Shown here one piece after another: positions 1 to 5,949 of a stretch of DNA of 5,949 nucleotides; the stretch's first letter is position 1; each line of letters begins with the position of its first letter. Source of the stretch: an uncultured Spirochaetales bacterium (GTDB lineage Bacteria; Spirochaetota; Spirochaetia; Sphaerochaetales; Sphaerochaetaceae); contig CAKQTF010000075.1 of assembly GCA_934276695.1 (NCBI GenBank), positions 1 to 5,949 of the forward strand. The letters run 5' to 3'. The position numbers and the translations under genes were made by a program. Under the pieces are notes generated by a model. The model worked only from the letters and a program-made list of their open reading frames with translations. It searched no databases and was not told where the DNA came from.

Positions 1-614
1 GGAAGCTTTGATACTATAGAAGAAGATGAATCTATTACCCTCCTGAAATTACGTTCTGTGAAATAACAGTCATCCTGGACAAGGATCTCCTTTGGCTTGA
101 TTGAATCAATAGCAGACCCAAGAGATGCAAAGTCCTTATCCAGATCAAGGTCCCTTATATAGAATTCTCCTGTCGAGATATCACTCCATGATATATGCAC
201 TCCTTTTCTATCCACATACACAGAAAGGATATAGGAGGATGATAATGAGTCAAGGTAATCATCATCCACAACAGTTGCCGGTGTATATATCTGCGTGACT
301 TCCCTCTTTGCAAGATCCCTTGGATTATCAATATCAACAAACTGCTCGCAGACTGCAACCTTAAGACCAAGATCCAGGAGCCTTTTCAGGTAGTTCCTCA
401 CAGCATGATACGGGATGCCGCACATCGGCACCTGGCCTCTGTGGGTAAGAGTCAGATTAAGAAGCTTTGAAACCTCGATTGCATCAGAATCGAACATCTC
501 ATAAAAATCACCCAGACGGAAAAAGAGCACCTTATCCTGATGCTCTTTTTTTATTGCTAAATATTGGCGCATCATCGGCGTCAATTTCTTTTCGCTGTCT
601 TCCATTTTTTCCAT
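1..614 (-). CDS. mutS: DNA mismatch repair protein MutS, N-terminal part (continues beyond left edge)
   Basis: MutS recognises base mismatches and small loops in DNA and starts methyl-independent or MutH/MutL-dependent repair in the cytoplasm. The frame is open from an ATG at 614 to the window edge, giving 204 codons of a protein usually about 850-900 residues long. The mismatch-recognition domain I covers roughly residues 10-120. It contains the motif GDFYEMF at residues 35-41, whose Phe37 and Glu39 match the mismatch-stacking Phe and Glu of the Phe-X-Glu motif (Phe36/Glu38 in E. coli). CGIPYHAV lies at residues 65-72 and VAVCEQ at 86-91. The connector domain II begins around residue 125 and is cut off; the clamp, ATPase and C-terminal regions are not in the window. 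The usual TPGT motif after domain I reads TPAT (residues 111-114). The start codon overlaps the bamA stop codon by one base (TAATG). A second in-frame ATG lies three codons on, at 605, and no strong Shine-Dalgarno sequence precedes either, so the exact start is uncertain. Confidence 0.96.
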   Translation of the reverse strand, partial: MEKMEDSEKKLTPMMRQYLAIKKEHQDKVLFFRLGDFYEMFDSDAIEVSKLLNLTLTHRGQVPMCGIPYHAVRNYLKRLLDLGLKVAVCEQFVDIDNPRDLAKREVTQIYTPATVVDDDYLDSLSSSYILSVYVDRKGVHISWSDISTGEFYIRDLDLDKDFASLGSAIDSIKPKEILVQDDCYFTERNFRRVIDSSSSIVSKL

Positions 615-616
615 TA
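612..616 (-). other. bamA stop / mutS start overlap (TAATG)
   Basis: On the minus strand the bamA stop codon TAA (616-614) shares its last A with the first mutS ATG (614-612). The bases just before it read CTTCTCTTTAT, with no GGAGG-like ribosome-binding sequence. This arrangement is typical of translational coupling, where ribosomes finishing bamA re-initiate on mutS. The overlap itself is seen directly; coupling is inferred. If the later ATG at 605 is used instead, the genes are 8 bases apart and coupling is still likely. Confidence 0.75.
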
Positions 617-3163
617 ATAAAGAGAAGTCGTGATTGCAAGCACAAGCTTCAGACCAGAACCTGCCTTTCCGTTATTGAAGATGAATCCTGAGTCCCATGC
701 CCATCCATTCCCTTCACGGATAGTCGCATTCTTAACAAGGTAAAGTCCCAGAGGGAAGCCAGGGATCTGCATCTTTATGCCTATTCCTGTTGCAAAATAC
801 CAATTGATATTCGAGAACTTATCAAGTTTCTTAAGATCCTGCAATGCACCTGTGGCAGAGAAGAATCCCTCTGCAGCCATCACATTATTAACAAGAGGGA
901 ATGAGATATCCAGCTGATTATGCCACAGGAATGAATTATCATACAGGTCATCATAACTGCCTGAGAAGCCTCTTCCGATATTCATGCCATCGATATAAAG
1001 CATCTCATATCTTGTTGCCCCCTCACTTGCATCATACCAGCCCCAACCGCCTTTTTCTGTATTATTCCAATACTGAGGCAGCATGAAGCTCACACTTGAC
1101 GTTCCGGAAAGAACAAGGGATTTGGTCTCATCCTTATCGTTTGTATAGCTGAATAGCGAATGATATGCAGAGAATGAAGCGCTCAGCTGATTGTAATCTG
1201 ATAAACCAAACAGGAAACCGCCCGCATATGTATATCCTACACTGATGATATATCCCTTTGTAGTGTTCTTCTTCAGATCCCTGCTATCCCACGTCAACGA
1301 CAAAGATAGCTTATTTGAAAGCTGCCACTTATCATGATATTTCTTTATAAGAAGCTCATAAGGATCATAATTGGAATCATACACAGCATGATTGAGGCCA
1401 AATGAAATACCTCCAGATATTATCAGAGACCCAGGATTCCATGCAAATGTGTAGCCTGTATTATATCCAAGAGCAATCCTGTAGTAGTCATATGTCATAA
1501 GATTAGCTGAGGATGGAGTGATCTTCAGGTTATACCAGTCATTTGCATTCGTATATCCAAGAGGATATGTGACCTTCTGATTATCACGGCCATCATAATA
1601 ATCCGAATGAGGTTCCTTCTGGAGCACATTGCTTCTTACATTCCTCTCCAATGAAAGAGAAATGCCATTAGACCATCTCTTGTCTCCGACCCAGTCATCA
1701 GAAAGTCCAAGAGAAATACTCTGTGTAGAGGGAGAAAGCGTTGTGGAGATGGAAAGATCCCTGCCTGTGCCAAAGATATTCTTATCAGACCACTGCAGGA
1801 AACCTGATACCGGAAACCCACCTGAAGTACTGCCGAATGTCGCACCGAACTGGAGTTCCATCTGGTTTCCTTCCTCTACTATATACTCAATGATAATTCC
1901 CTTCTCATTCTTTCCCTGAGCAAGGTTCATCTTTATGCCAGATACAAGAGATGTATTCATTATGTTCTGCTGGCTCTTTATCGCATCAGCACGCGAGAAT
2001 ACATCCCCGACTTTTGTGGTTATCTCACGCTCGAATACATAAGGTTTTGTCTTTGTCATTCCCGAGATGATCACTTCCTCAATAACAGCCTGCGATCCTT
2101 CAGAAATAGATACAGTGACATCGATTCTGCCTTCCTGCTCATTCCTATGCTCAGAGCTGCTTATTCCTGCAAAGATATACCCATTATCCGAATAAAGGAC
2201 AGCAATATTCTCAACAAGGGCCTGTATGCTCTGCGTATTATATGCAGATCCGATGTGCAGCACAGATGTATCAAGCAGATCTTCTTCGGAGAATACTGTA
2301 TTACCCTCTATTGAGACATCTCCAAGCGTCCAGTATTCACCTTCATTGACATTGAACACGACAGAGACAAATACAATGTCATCCGTCTCCTCAACATTGT
2401 TTATATCAATACCTGAGATTGCAGCATCAGGATATCCTTTTGTTGCATAATAGGAAAGTATGGCTGCCTTATCACTCTCAAGAAGCGATTCCTGGAAATT
2501 ACCTGAATTGAAGAATGATTTTGCCTTACTGCTTATTACTTTATTAAGCTCTTTGGCATTGCCGCCGGAAATGCCATTATAGAGGATTTCCTGTATCTTA
2601 TACTGCTTTCCCTCACTTATTATGTATTTCAGGCTGACACGGTTGGTCTCTGCATCAAAATCATACTGAGCATCAACAGATGCGTCCTTATATCCTTTTG
2701 CTAAATATGCATTCCTGATTGCAGAAGCCTCTGCTGTAAAGCCAAGAGTTCTGATGAAAGAACCGGCGGTGATGGACTGTGCATCAAGCACGCTCTTCCG
2801 CTTCATCTTGTTATTGCCTTCAACATCAACGCTTTCAACTAATGGATTCTCATAAATATGCAGAACCAGCACAAGATTCAGCATATCATCATCGGCTGTA
2901 GCCTCTGCATAAAAATAATTCAGCCATGGCTGATCATATAAATCAGAGCTCAAGTCATCATAAAGATCCGAAGAATATGAAAGTCCGACATAATTATTAA
3001 TGATATTATCTATGCTTTTCTGAGGGACATTGACCACGCCATCATATCTTATTGCCGTAATCACCTTACCATTCCACCATTCACCGGCAGCAAAAAGAGG
3101 GAATGATAGGAAAATAAGAGACAATAGAATGACAAGAATTCTTGAATATCGACTGTTTATCAC
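614..3163 (-). CDS. bamA: Outer membrane protein assembly factor BamA (Omp85 family)
   Basis: BamA is the outer-membrane core of the BAM machine that folds and inserts beta-barrel proteins. The 849-residue product is close to the family's usual length (about 800). Residues 1-26 form a signal peptide: Arg5 and Arg8, a hydrophobic stretch ILVILLSLIFLSFPLF, then cleavage near FAA-GE. Five POTRA repeats follow, at about 33-106, 107-186, 187-276, 277-356 and 357-433, each opening with the strand-and-Gly pattern (VDVEGNNKM, ILYNGISG, VSIEGNTVF, VIISGMTKT). The barrel spans about 434-849. It carries DKNIFGTGR (460-468), WDSRD (625-629) with Gly637 downstream, and IGRGF (729-733), the loop 6 Arg-Gly-Phe/Tyr element. 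The C-terminus ends in an aromatic residue (KLVLAITTSLY), as a beta-signal should, but with Tyr rather than the common Phe. No cysteine is present. The start is a GTG at 3163; an in-frame TGA 18 bases upstream and the lack of another Met before residue 94 leave no good alternative. It lies between tamB and mutS on the same strand. Confidence 0.97.
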   Translation of the reverse strand: MINSRYSRILVILLSLIFLSFPLFAAGEWWNGKVITAIRYDGVVNVPQKSIDNIINNYVGLSYSSDLYDDLSSDLYDQPWLNYFYAEATADDDMLNLVLVLHIYENPLVESVDVEGNNKMKRKSVLDAQSITAGSFIRTLGFTAEASAIRNAYLAKGYKDASVDAQYDFDAETNRVSLKYIISEGKQYKIQEILYNGISGGNAKELNKVISSKAKSFFNSGNFQESLLESDKAAILSYYATKGYPDAAISGIDINNVEETDDIVFVSVVFNVNEGEYWTLGDVSIEGNTVFSEEDLLDTSVLHIGSAYNTQSIQALVENIAVLYSDNGYIFAGISSSEHRNEQEGRIDVTVSISEGSQAVIEEVIISGMTKTKPYVFEREITTKVGDVFSRADAIKSQQNIMNTSLVSGIKMNLAQGKNEKGIIIEYIVEEGNQMELQFGATFGSTSGGFPVSGFLQWSDKNIFGTGRDLSISTTLSPSTQSISLGLSDDWVGDKRWSNGISLSLERNVRSNVLQKEPHSDYYDGRDNQKVTYPLGYTNANDWYNLKITPSSANLMTYDYYRIALGYNTGYTFAWNPGSLIISGGISFGLNHAVYDSNYDPYELLIKKYHDKWQLSNKLSLSLTWDSRDLKKNTTKGYIISVGYTYAGGFLFGLSDYNQLSASFSAYHSLFSYTNDKDETKSLVLSGTSSVSFMLPQYWNNTEKGGWGWYDASEGATRYEMLYIDGMNIGRGFSGSYDDLYDNSFLWHNQLDISFPLVNNVMAAEGFFSATGALQDLKKLDKFSNINWYFATGIGIKMQIPGFPLGLYLVKNATIREGNGWAWDSGFIFNNGKAGSGLKLVLAITTSLY

Positions 3164-3169
3164 ACCAAA

Positions 3170-3177
3170 CCTCTCTT
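3170..3177 (-). promoter_or_regulatory. Shine-Dalgarno sequence for the bamA GTG start
   Basis: The minus strand reads AAGAGAGG here, followed by six bases (TTTGGT) and then the GTG start of bamA at 3163. The purine-rich block and spacing suit ribosome binding. Together with the in-frame TGA at 3181-3179 it fixes the non-ATG start. A second GTG two bases upstream (3165) is in another frame. Confidence 0.7.
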
Positions 3178-3180
3178 TTC

Positions 3181-3209
3181 ATGATATCAGAATTATTCCC
3201 AAAACTCAA
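3181..3209 (-). promoter_or_regulatory. Candidate sigma-70-type promoter with extended -10, upstream of bamA
   Basis: On the minus strand TTGAGT (3209-3204, four of six matches to TTGACA) is followed by 17 bases and then TATCAT (3186-3181, five of six matches to TATAAT). TG sits one base before the -10, making an extended -10 (TGATATCAT). Spacing and elements are good. Against it, transcription would begin about seven bases downstream, at or just inside the Shine-Dalgarno sequence, leaving a leader of only about 10-15 bases. It is therefore a candidate only; bamA may be transcribed mainly from upstream of tamB. Confidence 0.35.
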
Positions 3210-3213
3210 ATGG

Positions 3214-3252
3214 ATAGCATAAAGGCTGTCATAAAACAGTTCATTATGCCAT
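3214..3252 (-). repeat. Two-part inverted repeat (stem-loop) in the tamB-bamA spacer
   Basis: In the minus-strand RNA, ATGGCATAA (3252-3244) can pair with TTATGCTAT (3222-3214) over nine base pairs including one G-U. Inside it, CTGT (3239-3236) pairs with ACAG (3229-3226) around a six-base loop TTTATG, with a small internal loop (TGAA against CCT) between the two stems. No U-run follows the stem, so it is not a standard intrinsic terminator. It could be a processing or stability element, a weak attenuator, or an operator-like palindrome. AT-rich stems of this size can also arise by chance. Confidence 0.4.
3243..3251 (-). promoter_or_regulatory. Candidate extended -10 element upstream of bamA
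   Basis: The minus strand reads TGGCATAAT (TG at 3251-3250, CATAAT at 3248-3243), a five-of-six match to TATAAT with an extended TG. No convincing -35 hexamer lies 16-18 bases upstream. Transcription from here would start near 3236 and give bamA a leader of about 70 bases that includes only the right half of the inverted repeat at 3214-3252. This is a weak call based on motif matching alone. Confidence 0.22.
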
Positions 3253-3304
3253 AAGCAATAACATCAGATCAGAATGTGTATTTATAATGAAGTTTCCGCT
3301 ACTT

Positions 3305-5949
3305 TCAGAAAATAAGCCTCTTTGAAAGCGTGAAACCGAAGCCATCCAGAATCGAATAGAAAGTCAGGTTAACAGGCTTTGTGAAGAATGTGACAGTGCA
3401 CAGAGGATTCTCCCACTCTGCAGAGAACTCGCTATCAAGAACAAGATCATCAGACAGGAATGTATGCCTGTTCTCTCCAGGATTGCTCTCTGCTGTAAGA
3501 TGGAAAAGAGCCTGCATGTATACCTCAGGCAGAATGTATTTCCCTATATATATGCTCGTGCCATTCATGTACTTTGCCATCGGAGAGAAATCCGAAACAG
3601 AACTGCCAAGACCACTGAGTGCGATTGTATCCGTAAGTATATTGCTGACAATATTTGAATGAAGCGAGAAAATATCAAGGCCTAGAGACTCCTTGATTGA
3701 CTGATCAAGACCTGTGCCATTTCCTTTTATAAGACCTACCCTGCTAAGGATATCAACAGATGCCGTCAGAAGTGAAGCAACACTCGTCAGAGAGCTCTTT
3801 CCATATGCAGATGCAGGAAGAATTGCCTGGCCAAGTATCTGCATTATCTCATTTAGGCTCTTTGCCGGAGAGCTCTCAAATGTCGGATTCAGGTCGTTGA
3901 GCTTCGAATCACGCAGATTAAGATAGATATCAACCTGCTTACCATCAGAATCAAAGTCCCTGAGCCTAGCTCTGAGGTTTATGACAGGGTTTAGTGTCTT
4001 CTGATTTTCCTCAAAATGGATTTTTCCTTCTGTTATATAGAAATACTTCTGGAAATAATATATCTCACCGCTTCTGATATTGAAGTCGCCGCTTAATCTT
4101 ATCCCATCCTTGGCATTATGGAAGAAGAGCCTAGTTCCATTCTCTGCAAACGCAGTGAGGATCGGCGTTGAGGAAAGAGGGAAAATCACCTTGCAGTTTG
4201 AAGCCAGTGTCAGGTTGAAATCAGTGCTGGTCTCTGCTGTTATAGGTCCGAACCACGATGGGAGCTCATTCATCCCGACTGACAATACAGTGTCCTTTAT
4301 CCTCAGATCTCCTGATGAAGCAATGATCCCCGTGACATCATCGATATGGAAATGTCCTGACACCTTTCCTGTCAGATCGATATTTGACTCCGGCATCGGA
4401 AGCCTGTAATTCACTTCATTTCCTTCTTCAAGATAGACATCAACTTCATATGATTCAAATGAGAGCAGAGGACCGAATGTCAGCTCAAGCCTGACCTTGC
4501 CAGGGACACGCTGATTCGTACCTAGATTCATGCATGTAAGATCTGTAAGATTTGAAGTAATGACATTGTCCCATATTATAAAACTCGGATTGTGAAGAAT
4601 GATTCTTTCTCCAGGAAGCCAGAAGAGATCAAATTCGCTATGATCAGAATCAAGCTTACCATACATCCTATACCCCTCTTCTGTTGCAATCAGATCAAGA
4701 TTCCCATGCAGATATGCTGGATCATAGAAAATAAGGATAGGACTGCTGATTGAGAGATTTGCAAGCGAAACAGCAAATGAGCCAATATCAAAATAATAAT
4801 CAGGGCCATACCTGCCATTCATATCAGCCTTCAGTCTGAATTCAGCAATCGGCATCAGATTGATATCAAGATCAGCAGTGCGTTCACTGATATTTATTGT
4901 TCCAGAGACAGCATCACCATAGAACTCCAGTTTCTTCTCTGAATAGATTCCAGAGAATGTCCGGCAAGGTGCAATCAGCGAATTATCATAATTCACATTA
5001 TCCACAGACCCGCTGAAGGAAATCCCATCCCCCCTGCTTCTTATCAGTGAACGTGCCATCTCATAGAGCGTATCACCCTTAGGCAGGCTCATGCTTACCG
5101 AGGAAGAGAACGAGACAGGATATGCTCTGTCAGCATGTTCAAGTGAGGCCATGAAACTTATACCGCTGATATCAAGCACCCCTGCAGAAGAATCAAGCGA
5201 AATGCTATCTATGCCAGCACTTACAGCACCCGATGTATACTTTATCCCAGAGAATTCCACTGATGAGGAATCTATGAAAACAGAACTGTTCACACGCCTT
5301 GAATCATTGATATCATCAAGGCCGGAAGCCATGAAGTCGCCAGTAAAAGCAAAATCCTCATAGGTATTACCGCTTCCTGTAAGATTCACGGATCCAGTCA
5401 TATCAGGCTGTCCGAATCTTCCTAGCCTGATATTCTTCCCATTCAGAATGCCACTGAAAAGAGAACCATCCTTTATTATCGATAGAAGGACCTGCTCACC
5501 ATCATGGATTCCATCAGAAAGGTGAAGAAGAAGCCCGAACTGGCGCATATCAAATACAAACTCGCCATGAAGATCAGGAAATCCAGTGCTTTCAACCATG
5601 ATATTCCGTATGGATATTGAATCATTATCACCGTGGACACTGAATGACAGATCAGGGCTTCCAGTGAAATAATGCAGGTTCTTCATTCTGAATGACGGGC
5701 TTGATATCTCGAAGCTCTGCTGTGCAAAATCAAATGATACAGACAGGTCTCCATCGATAAGGCATGGCACGAGATCACCGCTTCCTGCCATAAGCGGGAA
5801 ATCATCAAAATCAGATTCAAATATAAATGTATCAAGCCAGGATGAATAAAGATGCATCTGCGGATTGGACAGGCTTACGCTCTTATTCTCAAAATCAATA
5901 TTGATACCGAACTGATGCAGTGATGCACCAGTTGCCAGATCAGCAAAGC
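3305..5949 (-). CDS. tamB: TamB-family (DUF490) translocation and assembly module protein, C-terminal part (5' end beyond right edge)
   Basis: TamB proteins are anchored in the inner membrane and span the periplasm as a long beta-rich groove. They are linked to outer-membrane protein assembly and phospholipid movement, and in bacteria without TamA they are thought to partner BamA. The frame is open from the right edge to a TGA at 3307-3305, giving 880 codons; the Met at 5857 is internal and not a start. Most of the visible protein is low-complexity amphipathic beta-strand sequence (alternating hydrophobic residues, many Ser, Asp, Gly), as expected for the TamB groove. The C-terminal TamB domain fills roughly the last 350 visible residues. 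It shows the typical GDFNIRSGEIYYF and YFYITEGKIHF strands, LNPVINLRA, then SLNEIMQILGQ and a final aromatic-ended strand (GFTLSKRLIF). Five cysteines are visible. The N-terminal membrane anchor is outside the window. It precedes bamA by 141 bases on the same strand, the order known in spirochaetes. Confidence 0.9.
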   Translation of the reverse strand, partial: FADLATGASLHQFGINIDFENKSVSLSNPQMHLYSSWLDTFIFESDFDDFPLMAGSGDLVPCLIDGDLSVSFDFAQQSFEISSPSFRMKNLHYFTGSPDLSFSVHGDNDSISIRNIMVESTGFPDLHGEFVFDMRQFGLLLHLSDGIHDGEQVLLSIIKDGSLFSGILNGKNIRLGRFGQPDMTGSVNLTGSGNTYEDFAFTGDFMASGLDDINDSRRVNSSVFIDSSSVEFSGIKYTSGAVSAGIDSISLDSSAGVLDISGISFMASLEHADRAYPVSFSSSVSMSLPKGDTLYEMARSLIRSRGDGISFSGSVDNVNYDNSLIAPCRTFSGIYSEKKLEFYGDAVSGTINISERTADLDINLMPIAEFRLKADMNGRYGPDYYFDIGSFAVSLANLSISSPILIFYDPAYLHGNLDLIATEEGYRMYGKLDSDHSEFDLFWLPGERIILHNPSFIIWDNVITSNLTDLTCMNLGTNQRVPGKVRLELTFGPLLSFESYEVDVYLEEGNEVNYRLPMPESNIDLTGKVSGHFHIDDVTGIIASSGDLRIKDTVLSVGMNELPSWFGPITAETSTDFNLTLASNCKVIFPLSSTPILTAFAENGTRLFFHNAKDGIRLSGDFNIRSGEIYYFQKYFYITEGKIHFEENQKTLNPVINLRARLRDFDSDGKQVDIYLNLRDSKLNDLNPTFESSPAKSLNEIMQILGQAILPASAYGKSSLTSVASLLTASVDILSRVGLIKGNGTGLDQSIKESLGLDIFSLHSNIVSNILTDTIALSGLGSSVSDFSPMAKYMNGTSIYIGKYILPEVYMQALFHLTAESNPGENRHTFLSDDLVLDSEFSAEWENPLCTVTFFTKPVNLTFYSILDGFGFTLSKRLIF

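Noticed and set aside
155..370. 71-codon minus-strand open frame inside mutS
   Set aside because: It lies in a different frame from the clear MutS reading, has no recognisable domain, and is a shadow of mutS.
614..680. A dedicated mutS promoter in the 3' end of bamA
   Set aside because: TTGCAA followed by TTTATTAATG looks suggestive at first, but no -10 hexamer falls at 16-18 bases from it before the start codon.
467..691. Plus-strand open frame across the bamA/mutS junction
   Set aside because: It is antisense to two well-supported genes, has no Shine-Dalgarno sequence that stands out, and its composition is that of a complementary-strand shadow.
3081..3182. Minus-strand ATG at 3182 opening a 33-codon frame overlapping the bamA start (possible leader peptide)
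   Set aside because: It is out of frame with bamA, lacks a good ribosome-binding site at the right distance, and its codons simply run through the bamA coding sequence.
3214..3252. Rho-independent terminator after tamB
   Set aside because: The stem is AT-rich, interrupted, and not followed by a U-run; the next bases are CCATTTGAG on the minus strand.
3030..3254. Plus-strand open frame covering the bamA start and the intergenic gap
   Set aside because: Most of it is antisense to the bamA signal peptide and POTRA1; the product shows no recognisable family, so it is treated as chance.
5855..5857. ATG at 5857 as the start of tamB
   Set aside because: The frame stays open upstream to the window edge with the same beta-strand-like sequence, and there is no signal anchor after this Met; it is an internal residue.
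1..5949. A defence, mobile or otherwise undescribed system
   Set aside because: All coding capacity is taken by tamB, bamA and mutS; no repeats, integrase, toxin-like or unknown gene is present.

Overview
The window reads as a block of three genes, all on the minus strand, from an outer-membrane-bearing bacterium. The best guess is a spirochaete (Spirochaetota). In transcription order (right to left) they are: the C-terminal 880 codons of a TamB/DUF490-type envelope protein, a complete BamA (Omp85) outer-membrane assembly protein, and the first 204 codons of the DNA mismatch-repair protein MutS. No RNA gene, mobile element, CRISPR array or plus-strand gene is visible.

Organism: the order tamB - bamA - (skp/ompH-like) - mutS is, from memory, the arrangement of Treponema pallidum (TP0325 to TP0328) and of Borrelia. 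Here the same neighbours appear, but bamA runs straight into mutS with a one-base stop/start overlap, leaving no room for the Skp-like chaperone gene. By eye the DNA is moderately AT-rich (low-to-mid 40s % G+C), and AGA, AGG and ATA codons are common. That fits a host-associated treponeme or Sphaerochaeta-like lineage, but the sequence alone does not fix the genus.

Layout: bases 1-614 hold the start of mutS (continues off the left edge). Bases 614-3163 hold bamA, which starts at GTG. Bases 3164-3304 are the only intergenic gap; they hold a good Shine-Dalgarno sequence, a two-part inverted repeat and two candidate extended -10 promoter elements. Bases 3305-5949 hold tamB (its 5' end lies beyond the right edge).

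How the genes fit together: BamA folds and inserts beta-barrel proteins into the outer membrane. TamB is a long beta-taco/AsmA-like protein that bridges the periplasm and, in organisms lacking TamA, is thought to work with BamA; it is linked to barrel assembly and phospholipid transport. MutS has no obvious functional link and is probably a passenger in the operon, coupled to bamA by the TAATG junction. Overall this is a conserved housekeeping locus. The points worth a second look are the missing skp slot, the bamA/mutS coupling, and the structured tamB-bamA spacer.
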